DNA from: Candidatus Enterenecus merdae
GTDB taxonomy: Bacteria > Bacillota > Clostridia > Oscillospirales > Oscillospiraceae
DNA: 43,491 nt
Direction: 5' to 3'
Assembly: GCA_018716385.1 (NCBI GenBank)
Contig: DVJZ01000034.1
Location: 1-43,491, forward strand
Below are positions 30,515 through 38,753 of this stretch, one piece after another. The notes under the pieces were generated by a model. The model made no database searches, was not told the DNA's origin, and saw only the letters and a program-made list of their open reading frames with translations. A program made the translations under genes and the position numbers. The stretch's first letter is position 1. The number at the start of each line of letters is the position of its first letter.

Positions 30515-30551
30515 AAAAAAGGGGGAGCCAGCCAAGGGAGTGGCTGCCCCC
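30515..30551 (-). terminator. Terminator of the XRE-family gene
   Basis: On the minus strand GGGGGCAGCCA pairs with TGGCTCCCCC (30551-30521; one C bulged), followed by TTTTTT (30520-30515). Confidence 0.82.
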
Positions 30552-30615
30552 ACAGGAGAGTATGGTTTTGCTATGGGGATTGCTTGGGCACGCGCTGTTG
30601 CGGATGTTGGTCCGG

Positions 30616-31404
30616 TCAAAGGGTCTGGGCAAAAAAACACAGCAGGTCTGCCAGCCATCTGGGGGCGCCCTCACAGGCGGCCCGGATGGCGGCCAGGGCG
30701 GACTCCAGCTGGACGGGGTCCATCCCCTCCGGAGGGATGAGGAAGGCCTGGGCCCCCCGCACCGCGTGCCCAACGGCCACCGGGGCAGAGGCCGCCCCTC
30801 CAATGGCCACCTGGGAAGCGGAAGCCACCCCGCCCATAGCGAACATGCCGTGGGCCACCCCGCCCATGCTTACAAGACCCAGGGAAATGCCCCCCAGAGC
30901 CAGCAGCCCAAGGGCAAAGCCACCCAGCGCGACGCCACCCACGGCCGCCCCGCCCAAGGCCAGCAGCAACCCCAGGGAGACCCCACCCAAGGAGAGCAGC
31001 CCCGCGGATAGGCCGCCAAGGGCAATCAATCCGGTGGAGATGTTGCCGATGGCGATGATACCCCGGGCCCAGCACAGGCCGAAGCCGTAGTTGATGTGGA
31101 ACAGGGGCAGGCCGAAAAGGGTGCGCTTGCTCTTGTATTCAAAATAGTGGCGGCCGTAGTAGTGGTTGATGACGGTGGGGTTGGAAGCTGGGGCAGGCTG
31201 TTGAGGCTCCTTGCCGGACACCAGGTAGTCCAAACTGACCTGAAAGTAGTCGGCCAGGATGGCGATGTTGTCCAGGTCGGGCTTGGACGCGCCAGATTCC
31301 CACTTCTGAACCGCCTGGCGGGTGACCCCCACCAGATTGGCCAGCTCCTCCTGGGACAGCCCGGCTTTCCGCCGGAGCTGATAGAGCCGCTGCTGAAATT
31401 CCAT
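30616..31404 (-). CDS. XRE-family transcriptional regulator with Gly-rich C-terminal repeat domain
   Basis: 262 residues. The ATG at 31404 follows GGGAGGTC. Residues 1-65 are a Cro/C1 helix-turn-helix (FQQRLYQLRRKAGLSQEELANLVGVTRQAVQKWESGASKPDLDNIAILADYFQVSLDYLV). After a linker and an aromatic stretch (VINHYYGRHYFEYKSKRTLFGLPLFHINYGFG), residues about 130-225 consist of short Gly-rich repeats of the type (L/V)(A/S)LGG(x)(A/S)xGLL. The C-terminus is ordinary and helical. The repeat is too Gly-rich and regular for normal membrane helices and may form a stacked beta-solenoid. Targets are unknown; it diverges from an ABC exporter pair at 31680 and lies upstream of the siderophore operon on the same strand. 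Confidence 0.9.
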   Translation of the reverse strand: MEFQQRLYQLRRKAGLSQEELANLVGVTRQAVQKWESGASKPDLDNIAILADYFQVSLDYLVSGKEPQQPAPASNPTVINHYYGRHYFEYKSKRTLFGLPLFHINYGFGLCWARGIIAIGNISTGLIALGGLSAGLLSLGGVSLGLLLALGGAAVGGVALGGFALGLLALGGISLGLVSMGGVAHGMFAMGGVASASQVAIGGAASAPVAVGHAVRGAQAFLIPPEGMDPVQLESALAAIRAACEGAPRWLADLLCFFAQTL

Positions 31405-31452
31405 GTCGTTGACCTCCCGGGATGGATTGGGCCCGGGAAGCGAGCCGTAGTC

Positions 31453-31481
31453 AGGATAGCAAAAAGCAGTTGACCTGGCAA
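31453..31481 (-). promoter_or_regulatory. Candidate promoter of the XRE-family gene
   Basis: On the minus strand, TTGCCA (31481-31476), a 17-bp spacer and TATCCT (31458-31453), about 50 bp before the start codon. Confidence 0.5.
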
Positions 31482-31566
31482 GCAACAAAAGGCTGCAATG
31501 TGACAACTGACGGTTGCACAGGGTGAAAAACAGGGGGAATGCCGGATAGAGGCGGTAGGGTGCCTC

Positions 31567-31595
31567 TTTACAGTCTGTGAAAAATCTGATACACT
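31567..31595 (+). promoter_or_regulatory. Promoter of the ABC exporter pair
   Basis: TTTACA (31567-31572), a 17-bp spacer and TACACT (31590-31595), with TG one base before the -10. About 85 bp upstream of the ATG at 31680. Confidence 0.68.
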
Positions 31596-31679
31596 AAAAA
31601 ACAAAATTCCCGCGGGATGCGGCACACGAAACCTGAACGCCGGCCCGGCAGAAGGGCGCAGCGGGGGAGGAGATTAGGC

Positions 31680-32600
31680 ATGGGCGAGATCATCACCGTT
31701 TCCGGTCTGAAAAAATCCTTTGGAGCGGTCCAGGCGGTCAAGGGCATTGACTTCTCCGTGGAGGAGGGGACGCTGTTCGCCTTTCTGGGACCCAATGGAG
31801 CGGGCAAGTCCACCACGATTGACATTTTGTGCACCCTGTGCGGATATGACGCGGGCCAGGTCGCCATCGCCGGCTTTGACTTGGACCGACAGGCGGACGA
31901 GATCCGGGAACGCATCGGGGTGGTCTTTCAGGACAACCTGCTGGATAAACGGCTGAGTGTGGGGGAAAATCTTTGGCTCCGGTCGGGCTTCTATCACCGG
32001 GCCAGGGAGGACCGTCGGCGGGCGGTGGAGCGGGCCGCGGGTTACGCTCAGGTGGATGGCTTCCTGGACCGGGCCTATGGCAGATTGTCGGGTGGCCAGC
32101 GAAGGCGGGCCGACATCGCGCGGGCACTTTTGAACACGCCCCAGATCCTGTTTCTGGATGAACCCACCACCGGGCTGGACCCACAGACCCGCGCCCATAT
32201 CTGGGAGACGGTGGAGGAGCTGCGGGCCGAGAGCCGGATGACCATCTTCCTGACCACCCACTACATGGAGGAGGCGGCCAAGGCGGACTATGTGGTGGTG
32301 ATGGACGATGGGCAGGTGGTGGCCCGGGGGACGCCCTACCAGCTGAAGGAAACCTACAGCTTTGATCACATCAGGATCAAGGCTCAGGCGGACAGTGCGG
32401 GGGCGTTGAAGGCGCACCTGGAGGAACGGGGGCTGACGTGGACGGAGGGGGCCGGCCTGATCGATGTGCGCCTCCAGTCGACGCTGGAGGCCGTCGCCAT
32501 TCTCCAGCCAGTCCTCCAGATGGTGGAGAGCTTTGAGGTGCTGCACGGTACGATGGACGACGTGTTTCTCAACATCACGGGAAGGGAGCTGAGGGAATGA
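31680..32600 (+). CDS. ABC-2 type exporter ATP-binding protein (DrrA-like)
   Basis: 306 residues. The ATG at 31680 follows GGGGGAGGAG by 9 nt; the ATG at 31617 has no ribosome-binding site. Walker A LGPNGAGKSTTIDIL is at about residues 38-52, the Q-loop at VVFQDNLLD, signature LSGGQRRRADIARALL, Walker B ILFLDEPTTGLDPQTR and H-loop LTTHYMEEAAKAD. The C-terminal domain (DHIRIKAQADSAGALKAHLEERGL...VVARGTPYQLK) is typical of DrrA/CcmA-type drug or lipid exporters. It is coupled to the permease by an ATGA overlap. The substrate cannot be read from sequence. Confidence 0.94.
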   Translation: MGEIITVSGLKKSFGAVQAVKGIDFSVEEGTLFAFLGPNGAGKSTTIDILCTLCGYDAGQVAIAGFDLDRQADEIRERIGVVFQDNLLDKRLSVGENLWLRSGFYHRAREDRRRAVERAAGYAQVDGFLDRAYGRLSGGQRRRADIARALLNTPQILFLDEPTTGLDPQTRAHIWETVEELRAESRMTIFLTTHYMEEAAKADYVVVMDDGQVVARGTPYQLKETYSFDHIRIKAQADSAGALKAHLEERGLTWTEGAGLIDVRLQSTLEAVAILQPVLQMVESFEVLHGTMDDVFLNITGRELRE

Positions 32601-33457
32601 GACAGATGACGGTAAGGGGGCTGAAGATTTTCTTCAAGGATGCCGGCGGGGTGCTCTTCTCCCTGCTGGGTGTAATCGTGATTTTCTGCCTATTCCTGTT
32701 CTTTATCGGGGACACCGTCACACAGGGGCTGGATTTCCTCAGCCACGCCGGCCAGATCATGGACGCATGGGTAGTGTCGGGGATGCTGGCCTCGTGCGCG
32801 ATCACCACCAGCATGGGCGCCTACGCGGTGATGGTGTCGGACCGGGAGCAGAAGTGTGTCAAGGACTTCTACGCCTCTCCCCTGAAGCGGAGCGGTATCG
32901 CGGGAGGCTACCTGTGTACCGGATTTTTGGTTAGTGTGGCGATGTCTCTGCTTACCCTCCTATTTGGGCAGGTCTATATCGTGGCCCGGGGCGGGACGTG
33001 GATCAGCCCCGCCACCCTGCTTCAAGTGCTGGGGGTGATTCTGCTATCCTGCTTTGCCTCCAGCGCTATGGTGTGCTTTCTCATTTCCTTCCTCAAAACA
33101 GGGGGCGCCTACACCACGGCCAGTATCCTGCTGGGCACGCTGATCGGTTTTTTGGTGGGGGCCTATATCAGCGTCGGCGCCCTGCCAGCCGGCGTCCAAT
33201 GGGTGATCAAATGCTTCCCCTGCGCCCACGCCGCAGTGCTGTTCCGGCAGCTTCTGATGGGGCCGGGGCTCCAGGTGGACTTTGCCCAGTTGCCCGAGCA
33301 GGCCCTGCAGGAGTTTGAGGAGCAGGTAGGTGTGACGTTCCGGTACGGACAGTATGAGGCGGCGTGGTGGGTACACGCGCTGGTACTGCTGGCCACCGGG
33401 GTGGTGTTTTACCTGCTGGCCATCCTCAAGATGTCCCGGCGGCTCCGGCAGTACTGA
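32597..33457 (+). CDS. ABC-2 type exporter permease
   Basis: 286 residues, overlapping the ATPase stop (ATGA at 32597). Six membrane segments, starting with LFSLLGVIVIFCLFLFFIGDTV. The ABC-2 signature region appears as MGAYAVMVSDREQKCVKDFYASPLKRSGIAGGYLCTGFLVSVAMSLLTLLFG, with an SFLKTGGAYTTASILLGTLIGFLVGAYI helix pair and PAGVQWVIKCFPCAHAAVLFRQLLMG, the conserved ABC-2 permease ending. It forms the channel for the DrrA-like ATPase. The operon ends at a long hairpin shared with purD. Confidence 0.93.
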   Translation: MRQMTVRGLKIFFKDAGGVLFSLLGVIVIFCLFLFFIGDTVTQGLDFLSHAGQIMDAWVVSGMLASCAITTSMGAYAVMVSDREQKCVKDFYASPLKRSGIAGGYLCTGFLVSVAMSLLTLLFGQVYIVARGGTWISPATLLQVLGVILLSCFASSAMVCFLISFLKTGGAYTTASILLGTLIGFLVGAYISVGALPAGVQWVIKCFPCAHAAVLFRQLLMGPGLQVDFAQLPEQALQEFEEQVGVTFRYGQYEAAWWVHALVLLATGVVFYLLAILKMSRRLRQY

Positions 33458-33490
33458 GCTGCGTCCTGAGCAGGGCAGAGAGGGAGAGCG

Positions 33491-33535
33491 GACAGGGCAA
33501 GGGCCGGGGGAGTCCCCGGCCCTTGCCCTGTCTTG
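33491..33535. terminator. Bidirectional terminator hairpin (ABC-2 permease / purD)
   Basis: Perfect 19-bp stem GACAGGGCAAGGGCCGGGG / CCCCGGCCCTTGCCCTGTC with a 4-nt loop, between convergent operons. The T-run is short. Confidence 0.8.
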
Positions 33536-33553
33536 TAGATGGTCTTGCGCGGA

Positions 33554-34813
33554 TCAAAAAGCGCGGCCGATGTCGGTGCGCAGGTGCATGTCTTGAAAGT
33601 GAATGGACTTTGCAGCAGCGTAAGCGGCGTCGATGGCCCCGTCCAAGGTGGGGGCGGTGGCGGTGACCCCCAGCACCCGGCCGCCGTTGGTGAGACATTC
33701 CCCATGGGAGCCCAGCTTGGTGCCGGCATGGAACACGGTGGCAGTCCTGCCCGCCTCCTCCAGGCCGGAGATGGGATAGCCCTTTTGATAGTCCAGAGGG
33801 TAGCCGCCGCTGGCCAACACCACCACGCAGCCCGCCTCCTGCTTCCACCGGATGTCCAGCCGGTCCAGCGTGCCGTCCACGCAGGCTTGGAAGATGTCCA
33901 TCAGGTCGCTTTCCAGCAGGGAGAGCACCACCTGGCACTCCGGGTCGCCAAAGCGGGCGTTGTACTCCACCACTTTGGGGCCCTCCGGGGTGAGCATCAG
34001 GCCGAAGTAGAGCACCCCCTGGAAGGGGCGTCCCTCTGTCCGGAGGGCGTCGATGGTGGGCCGAAAGATTTCCTCCATGCACCGCTGGGCAATCTCTGGG
34101 GTGTACTGGGGTGGCGGAGAAATGGCACCCATGCCGCCGGTGTTGGGACCCCGGTTGCCGTCGTAGGCCCGTTTATGGTCCTGGCTGGCCGGCATGGGCA
34201 CCACGGTTTTCCCATCGGTGAAGACCAGCACGGTCACCTCGGGGCCGGTCATGCACGCTTCGATGACCACGGTGGAACCGGATGGGCCGAACTTCTTGTC
34301 CTCCATCATCTCCCGGGCGGCCTGCTTGGCCTCGTCCACCGTGGCGGCCACCACCACCCCCTTGCCCAGGGCCAGGCCGTCGGCCTTGACCACGATGGGA
34401 GCGCCTTGGGCCTCAATGTAGGCCAGCGCCTTGTCCAACTCTGTAAAGGTCTGATACTTGGCGGTAGGGATGTGGTATTTCTGCATCAATTCCTTGGAGA
34501 AGGCTTTGCTGGCTTCGATGATCGCGGCGTTGGCCCGGGGGCCGAAGGCGGGGATGCCGGCGGCCTCCAGGGCGTCTACCATGCCCAGGGCCAGGGGGTC
34601 GTCAGGGGCCACCACGACGAAATCCATGGCGTTTTCCTTGGCCCAAGACACCATGCCGTCCACATCGGTGGCCTTGATGTCTATGCACTGAGCCACCTGG
34701 GCGATACCGGCGTTGCCGGGCGCGCAGTACAGCTGGGTCACCTTGGGGGACTGGGCCAGCTTCCAGCAGATGGCGTGCTCCCGTCCGCCGCCCCCCACAA
34801 CCAAAACCTTCAT
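33554..34813 (-). CDS. purD: Phosphoribosylamine-glycine ligase (GAR synthetase)
   Basis: 419 residues. The ATG at 34813 is preferred to the GTG at 34822, which overlaps the AGAGG ribosome-binding site. ATP-grasp motifs: MKVLVVGGGGREHAICWKL, ALGMVDALEAAGIPAFGPRANAAIIEASKAFSKELMQKY, PIVVKADGLALGKGVVVA, ETVVIEACMTGPEVTVLVF-like region, GVLYFGLMLTPEGPKVVEYNARFGDPECQVVL and VLASGGYPLDYQKGYPI. It joins phosphoribosylamine and glycine. It is the last gene of the purE-C-F-M-N-O-H-D operon. Confidence 0.96.
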   Translation of the reverse strand: MKVLVVGGGGREHAICWKLAQSPKVTQLYCAPGNAGIAQVAQCIDIKATDVDGMVSWAKENAMDFVVVAPDDPLALGMVDALEAAGIPAFGPRANAAIIEASKAFSKELMQKYHIPTAKYQTFTELDKALAYIEAQGAPIVVKADGLALGKGVVVAATVDEAKQAAREMMEDKKFGPSGSTVVIEACMTGPEVTVLVFTDGKTVVPMPASQDHKRAYDGNRGPNTGGMGAISPPPQYTPEIAQRCMEEIFRPTIDALRTEGRPFQGVLYFGLMLTPEGPKVVEYNARFGDPECQVVLSLLESDLMDIFQACVDGTLDRLDIRWKQEAGCVVVLASGGYPLDYQKGYPISGLEEAGRTATVFHAGTKLGSHGECLTNGGRVLGVTATAPTLDGAIDAAYAAAKSIHFQDMHLRTDIGRAF

Positions 34814-34949
34814 GGCAAGCACCTCTTTCTCTCAGGGTCCCGCTCTGGGCGGAACAATCAATCTTCTCACCCCCTCGGGAGAGGGGGGCTGGGCCCTGGC
34901 CCTGCGGTAGACGCGGGAAGCGCCTATGCGTTCCGCGGAAAATGCCGGC

Positions 34950-36122
34950 TTAGTGGTGGAACAGCCGCATCCCGGTGAAGGCCATGGCGATGCCATACTG
35001 ATCGCAGGTTTCAATGACATGGTCATCCCGGATGGAGCCGCCGGGCTGGGCGATATACCGCACTCCAGACCGATGGGCCCGCTCCACGTTGTCGCCAAAG
35101 GGGAAGAAGGCGTCGGAACCCAGGCTGACGTCCTGCATGGTGGCAATCCAGGCCCGCTTCTCCTCGGGCGTGAGGGGCTCGGGACGCACCTGGAAGGTCT
35201 GCTGCCAGACCCCGTCGGCCAGCACGTCCTCGTATTCATCGGAGAGATACACATCGATGGCGTTGTCCCGGTTGGGCCGGCGGATGCCGTCCACGAACCG
35301 CAGGCCTAGCACCTTGGGATGCTGGCGGAGCATCCAGTTGTCCGCCTTGTTGCCGGCCAGGCGAGTGCAGTGGATGCGGCTTTGCTGACCCGCGCCCACG
35401 CCGATGGTCTGGCCGTTCTTCACATAGCACACCGAGTTGGATTGGGTGTATTTCAGGGTGATGAGGGCCAGCAGCAGGTCGTGCTTGGCCTGGGGGGGCA
35501 GGTCCTTGTTCTGGGTCACCAGGTTGTCCAGCAGCCCCTCATGGATCTCAAAGCTGTTGTAGCCCTGTTGGAAGGTGACGCCGTAGATGTGGCGCAGCTC
35601 AATGGGGGCGGGCTCATAGGTGGGGTCGATCTGCACCACGTTGTAGGCCCCCTTCTTTTTGGCCTTGAGGATGGCCAGGGCCGCGTCGGTATAGCCGGGG
35701 GCGATGACCCCGTCGGACACCTCCAGGGCCAGGAAGCGGGCGGTGGGCTCGTCGCAGATCTCGCTCAGGGCGGCCCAGTCGCCGTAGGAGCACAGCCGGT
35801 CGGCCCCCCGGGCCTTGATGTAGGCCCGGGCGATGGGGGAGGTGTCCCAGCCATCGGCAAAGTAGATCTGCCGCTCCACCTCGGTCAGTTCGGTGCCCAG
35901 GGCGGCGCCGGCGGGGGAGACGTGCTTGAAGGAGGCGGCGCAGGCTAGACCGGTGGCCTTCTTCAACGACTTGACCAGCTGCCAGGAGTTGAGCGCGTCC
36001 ATAAAGTTGATATAGCCCGGCTTGCCGTTGAGCACCGTGAGGGGCAGTTCCCCCTGCTGCATGAAGATCCGGGCGGGTTTCTGATTGGGGTTGCAGCCAT
36101 ACTTCAGTTCCAGCTCTTGCAT
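34950..36122 (-). CDS. purH: Stand-alone AICAR transformylase (PurH formyltransferase domain only)
   Basis: 390 residues, lacking the N-terminal IMP cyclohydrolase domain of ordinary bifunctional PurH (about 515). The catalytic Lys-His is in ASFKHVSPAGAALG; other family blocks are YGCNPNQKPARIF, TVLNGKPGYINFMDALNSWQLVKSLK, EVSDGVIAPGYTDAALAIL, TQSNSVCYVKNGQTIGVGAGQQSRIHCTRLAGNKADNW, SLGSDAFFPFGDNVERAHRSGVRYIAQPGGS and a C-terminal TGMRLFHH. It transfers formyl from 10-formyl-THF to AICAR, giving FAICAR. The cyclohydrolase step is supplied by the PurO gene directly upstream. By recollection these blocks look unusually close to the eukaryotic ATIC domain. Confidence 0.94.
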   Translation of the reverse strand: MQELELKYGCNPNQKPARIFMQQGELPLTVLNGKPGYINFMDALNSWQLVKSLKKATGLACAASFKHVSPAGAALGTELTEVERQIYFADGWDTSPIARAYIKARGADRLCSYGDWAALSEICDEPTARFLALEVSDGVIAPGYTDAALAILKAKKKGAYNVVQIDPTYEPAPIELRHIYGVTFQQGYNSFEIHEGLLDNLVTQNKDLPPQAKHDLLLALITLKYTQSNSVCYVKNGQTIGVGAGQQSRIHCTRLAGNKADNWMLRQHPKVLGLRFVDGIRRPNRDNAIDVYLSDEYEDVLADGVWQQTFQVRPEPLTPEEKRAWIATMQDVSLGSDAFFPFGDNVERAHRSGVRYIAQPGGSIRDDHVIETCDQYGIAMAFTGMRLFHH

Positions 36123-36161
36123 GAAAGCTTCACTCCTTTTTGGAAGGGGGCGGGCAGCCCC

Positions 36162-36869
36162 TCACTGGTGTTTGTTGAGGATGACCGTATCCATCTGCCC
36201 GGAGGACAGGTCCCGGTAGCAGACATACAGGGAGATCTTGTTTTCCTGGTGCAGGCTGTCCCAGATCTGGTCGGCCAGGCTCTGGGCGTCAGGGGCGGTG
36301 AAGGCCACCCGGCGGGGTTCTCCCTCAAAGGAAGGCAGAGGGTCGGCATTGTCCTGATAGGTGTGGATGAGCCGGCCTTCCCCGGCCAGGGGCGCGTCGT
36401 ACTCGTAGAAGAAGCGCAGGTTGCAGTCAGGGTTGCCGTCTGCAGACTTGAGGATGGACAGCTTGAAGCTGCCGTCAGGGGCGAGCAGGCCGGAGATGCG
36501 GGGAGTATAGTTGGGAGGATCGGGCTCGAAGCAGCGGGTGCGCAGGGCCTCGTGGAAGGTGCCCCCCCGCAGCAGGCAGTCCCGGATGGTGTCGGTCTGG
36601 TCGCCGTTGGTGACCACTATTCCCCGGCCGGCCATGCGCACCGGATGATAGAGGATGAGGGACGGGTCAGTCAGCTTAGATTCGTCATAGGCTCGGGTGC
36701 GGATGCCATCCTGGGTGGGTTCGAAGATCCGGTTGCGGCTGTTCTCGCTGCGGCCCATGATGAAGTAGGCGATGACGGCGTTGGTGTTGCGGGCGCAGCG
36801 ACCCAGCAGGATGCCGCGGCCGGGATAGGGCCGCTGGGACAGGTAATCGCGCAGGTCGATGGGGTTCAT
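36162..36869 (-). CDS. purO: IMP cyclohydrolase, PurO type
   Basis: 235 residues. The ATG at 36869 follows AGGAGG. The sequence (LSQRPYPGRGILLGRCARNTNAVIAYFIMGRSENSRNRIFE, LILYHPVRMAGRGIVVTNGDQTDTI, DPPNYTPRISGLL, PDCNLRFFYEYDAPLAGEGRLIHTYQDNADPLPSFEGEPRRVAF) is the PurO fold first known from archaea and also found in Clostridia, unrelated to the PurH N-terminal domain. It closes the FAICAR ring to IMP, the last step of the pathway. It sits between purN and the stand-alone transformylase, completing what the split PurH lacks. Confidence 0.93.
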   Translation of the reverse strand: MNPIDLRDYLSQRPYPGRGILLGRCARNTNAVIAYFIMGRSENSRNRIFEPTQDGIRTRAYDESKLTDPSLILYHPVRMAGRGIVVTNGDQTDTIRDCLLRGGTFHEALRTRCFEPDPPNYTPRISGLLAPDGSFKLSILKSADGNPDCNLRFFYEYDAPLAGEGRLIHTYQDNADPLPSFEGEPRRVAFTAPDAQSLADQIWDSLHQENKISLYVCYRDLSSGQMDTVILNKHQ

Positions 36870-37026
36870 GGGGGTTCCTCCTATATAGTTTGAAAATAAA
36901 ACAGGGCGCGCCAAGGCTGGAATCATGGCGCGCCCAGAGGACTGGCAGAGGACGCAGGCGGCACGCCCTGCGGTTGCTTCCGCTTCCGCCCGTCCTGCCG
37001 CTTGTTTCCAGATGGGACCGGGGCGT

Positions 37027-37674
37027 TCAACCGGCCCCGCCGCCAGGGGGAAGGACGTGGACTGCGCGCCCATCCACTGACAGCCGCCCCTGGCAGAACA
37101 GGGACACGGCCTGGGGCAGGATGACCCATTCGGCCTGTTCCATCACCCGGCGCTGGAGGGTCTCCGGCGTGTCGTCCTCCCGGACCTCCACCGCCTGTTG
37201 CAGCACGATGGGGCCGCCATCGCACTCCCGGCTGACAAAGTGCACCGTGGCCCCCGTCACCTTCACGCCGTAGGCCAGGGCCTGTTCGTGAACGTGGAGG
37301 CCGTAGCAGCCCGGCCCGGAGAAGGCGGGGATGAGGGAGGGATGGACGTTGAGGATGGCGTTGGGAAAGGCCTGCACCATCTCCTCGGTGAGGATGACCA
37401 TGAAGCCGGCCAGCACCACCAGATCCACGCGCAGCGCCCGCAGCTTGTCCACCAGGGCGACGGTCATGGCCTGGCTGGAAGGGTAGTCCTTCCGGGATAC
37501 CACATAGCCGGGGATCCCGGCCTTGTCCGCCCGTTCCAGGGCAAAGACCCCCGGCTTGGAGGCGATGACGGCGCAGAGCTCCCCGCCCCCCAGCTTGCCC
37601 TGGGACTGGGCGTCGATGAGGGCTTGCAGGTTGGTGCCGCCGCCGGACACCAGCACGGCGATGCGCTTGCTCAT
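37027..37674 (-). CDS. purN: Phosphoribosylglycinamide formyltransferase
   Basis: 215 residues. Motifs: [98 protein letters not shown]. These contain the catalytic Asn/His (NVHPSLIP) and Asp (ECDGGPI). It adds formyl from 10-formyl-THF to GAR. Its start overlaps the purM stop by 4 nt, so the two are translationally coupled. The last residues ([10 protein letters not shown]) run into an intergenic GC-rich stretch. Confidence 0.95.
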   Translation of the reverse strand: MSKRIAVLVSGGGTNLQALIDAQSQGKLGGGELCAVIASKPGVFALERADKAGIPGYVVSRKDYPSSQAMTVALVDKLRALRVDLVVLAGFMVILTEEMVQAFPNAILNVHPSLIPAFSGPGCYGLHVHEQALAYGVKVTGATVHFVSRECDGGPIVLQQAVEVREDDTPETLQRRVMEQAEWVILPQAVSLFCQGRLSVDGRAVHVLPPGGGAG

Positions 37675-38714
37675 ACCAGCTCCACGCCTCCGTCCCCAGT
37701 TACTATCTCGCCCACCTGCCAGGCGGGCTGGCCGGCGGCGGACAGCAGCTCCAGGGCCTTGCCTGCCTGGTCGGCGGGTAGGGCCAGTACCATGCCCAGG
37801 CCCATGTTGAAGGTATTGTACATATCCCGCTGGGGGATGCCGCCCGCCTTCTGGATCAGGTCGAAGATGGCCGGGCGGGGGAAGGCGTCCAGCCGGATGC
37901 GGGCGGTGAGGCCGTCGCGCATCATCCGGGGCACGTTCTCATAGAATCCGCCCCCGGTGATGTGGCTGATGGCGTGGACGTCCACCCCACCTTCCAGCAG
38001 GGCCCGCACCGCCGGGACATAGATGCGGGTGGGGGTGAGCAGGCTCTGGCCCAGGCTGGCCCCACCCAGCTCTGCCCGGGGGGCGTCCAGGTCGGCGTGC
38101 TCCACATCCAGCACCTTGCGCACCAGGGAGAAGCCATTGGAGTGCACGCCGGTGGAGGCCAGGCCGATGAGCGCGTCCCCCTGGGACAGATGACTGCCGT
38201 CGAGGATCTTCTCCTCGTCCACGATGCCCACGGCAAAGCCGGCCAGGTCATAGTCGTCGTCGGCCATCATGCCCGGGTGCTCGGCGGTTTCCCCACCCAC
38301 CAGGGCGCAGCCGGCCTGGCGGCAGCCCTCGGCCACCCCAGACACGATGCTGGCGATCCGCTCCGGGACGTTTTTGCCGCAGGCGATGTAGTCCAGGAAA
38401 AACAGGGGGGTGGCCCCGCCACAGATAATGTCGTTGACGCACATGGCCACACAGTCGATGCCGATGGTGTCGTGCCGGCCCAGCAGCATGGCCAGCTTCA
38501 GCTTGGTGCCCACCCCGTCGGTACCGCTGACCAGCACCGGCCGCTTCATCCCGGCCAGGTTGGGGGCGAATAGGCCGCCAAAGCCGCCCAGCGATCCCAG
38601 CACGCCTGGGATATAGGTGGAGGCCACCATGGGTTTGATGCGCTCCACCGCCTCGTATCCGGCGGTGACGTCCACCCCGGCGGCGGCGTAGGATTCCGAG
38701 TGGGAGTTCTTCAT
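37671..38714 (-). CDS. purM: Phosphoribosylformylglycinamidine cyclo-ligase (AIR synthetase)
   Basis: 347 residues, standard. Motifs: [195 protein letters not shown] and [11 protein letters not shown]. It makes AIR from FGAM with ATP. Located between purF and purN. Confidence 0.97.
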   Translation of the reverse strand: MKNSHSESYAAAGVDVTAGYEAVERIKPMVASTYIPGVLGSLGGFGGLFAPNLAGMKRPVLVSGTDGVGTKLKLAMLLGRHDTIGIDCVAMCVNDIICGGATPLFFLDYIACGKNVPERIASIVSGVAEGCRQAGCALVGGETAEHPGMMADDDYDLAGFAVGIVDEEKILDGSHLSQGDALIGLASTGVHSNGFSLVRKVLDVEHADLDAPRAELGGASLGQSLLTPTRIYVPAVRALLEGGVDVHAISHITGGGFYENVPRMMRDGLTARIRLDAFPRPAIFDLIQKAGGIPQRDMYNTFNMGLGMVLALPADQAGKALELLSAAGQPAWQVGEIVTGDGGVELV

Positions 38715-38753
38715 GGGTTCAAAACCTCCAGCGTGAGATGGGGGATGCAGGGC

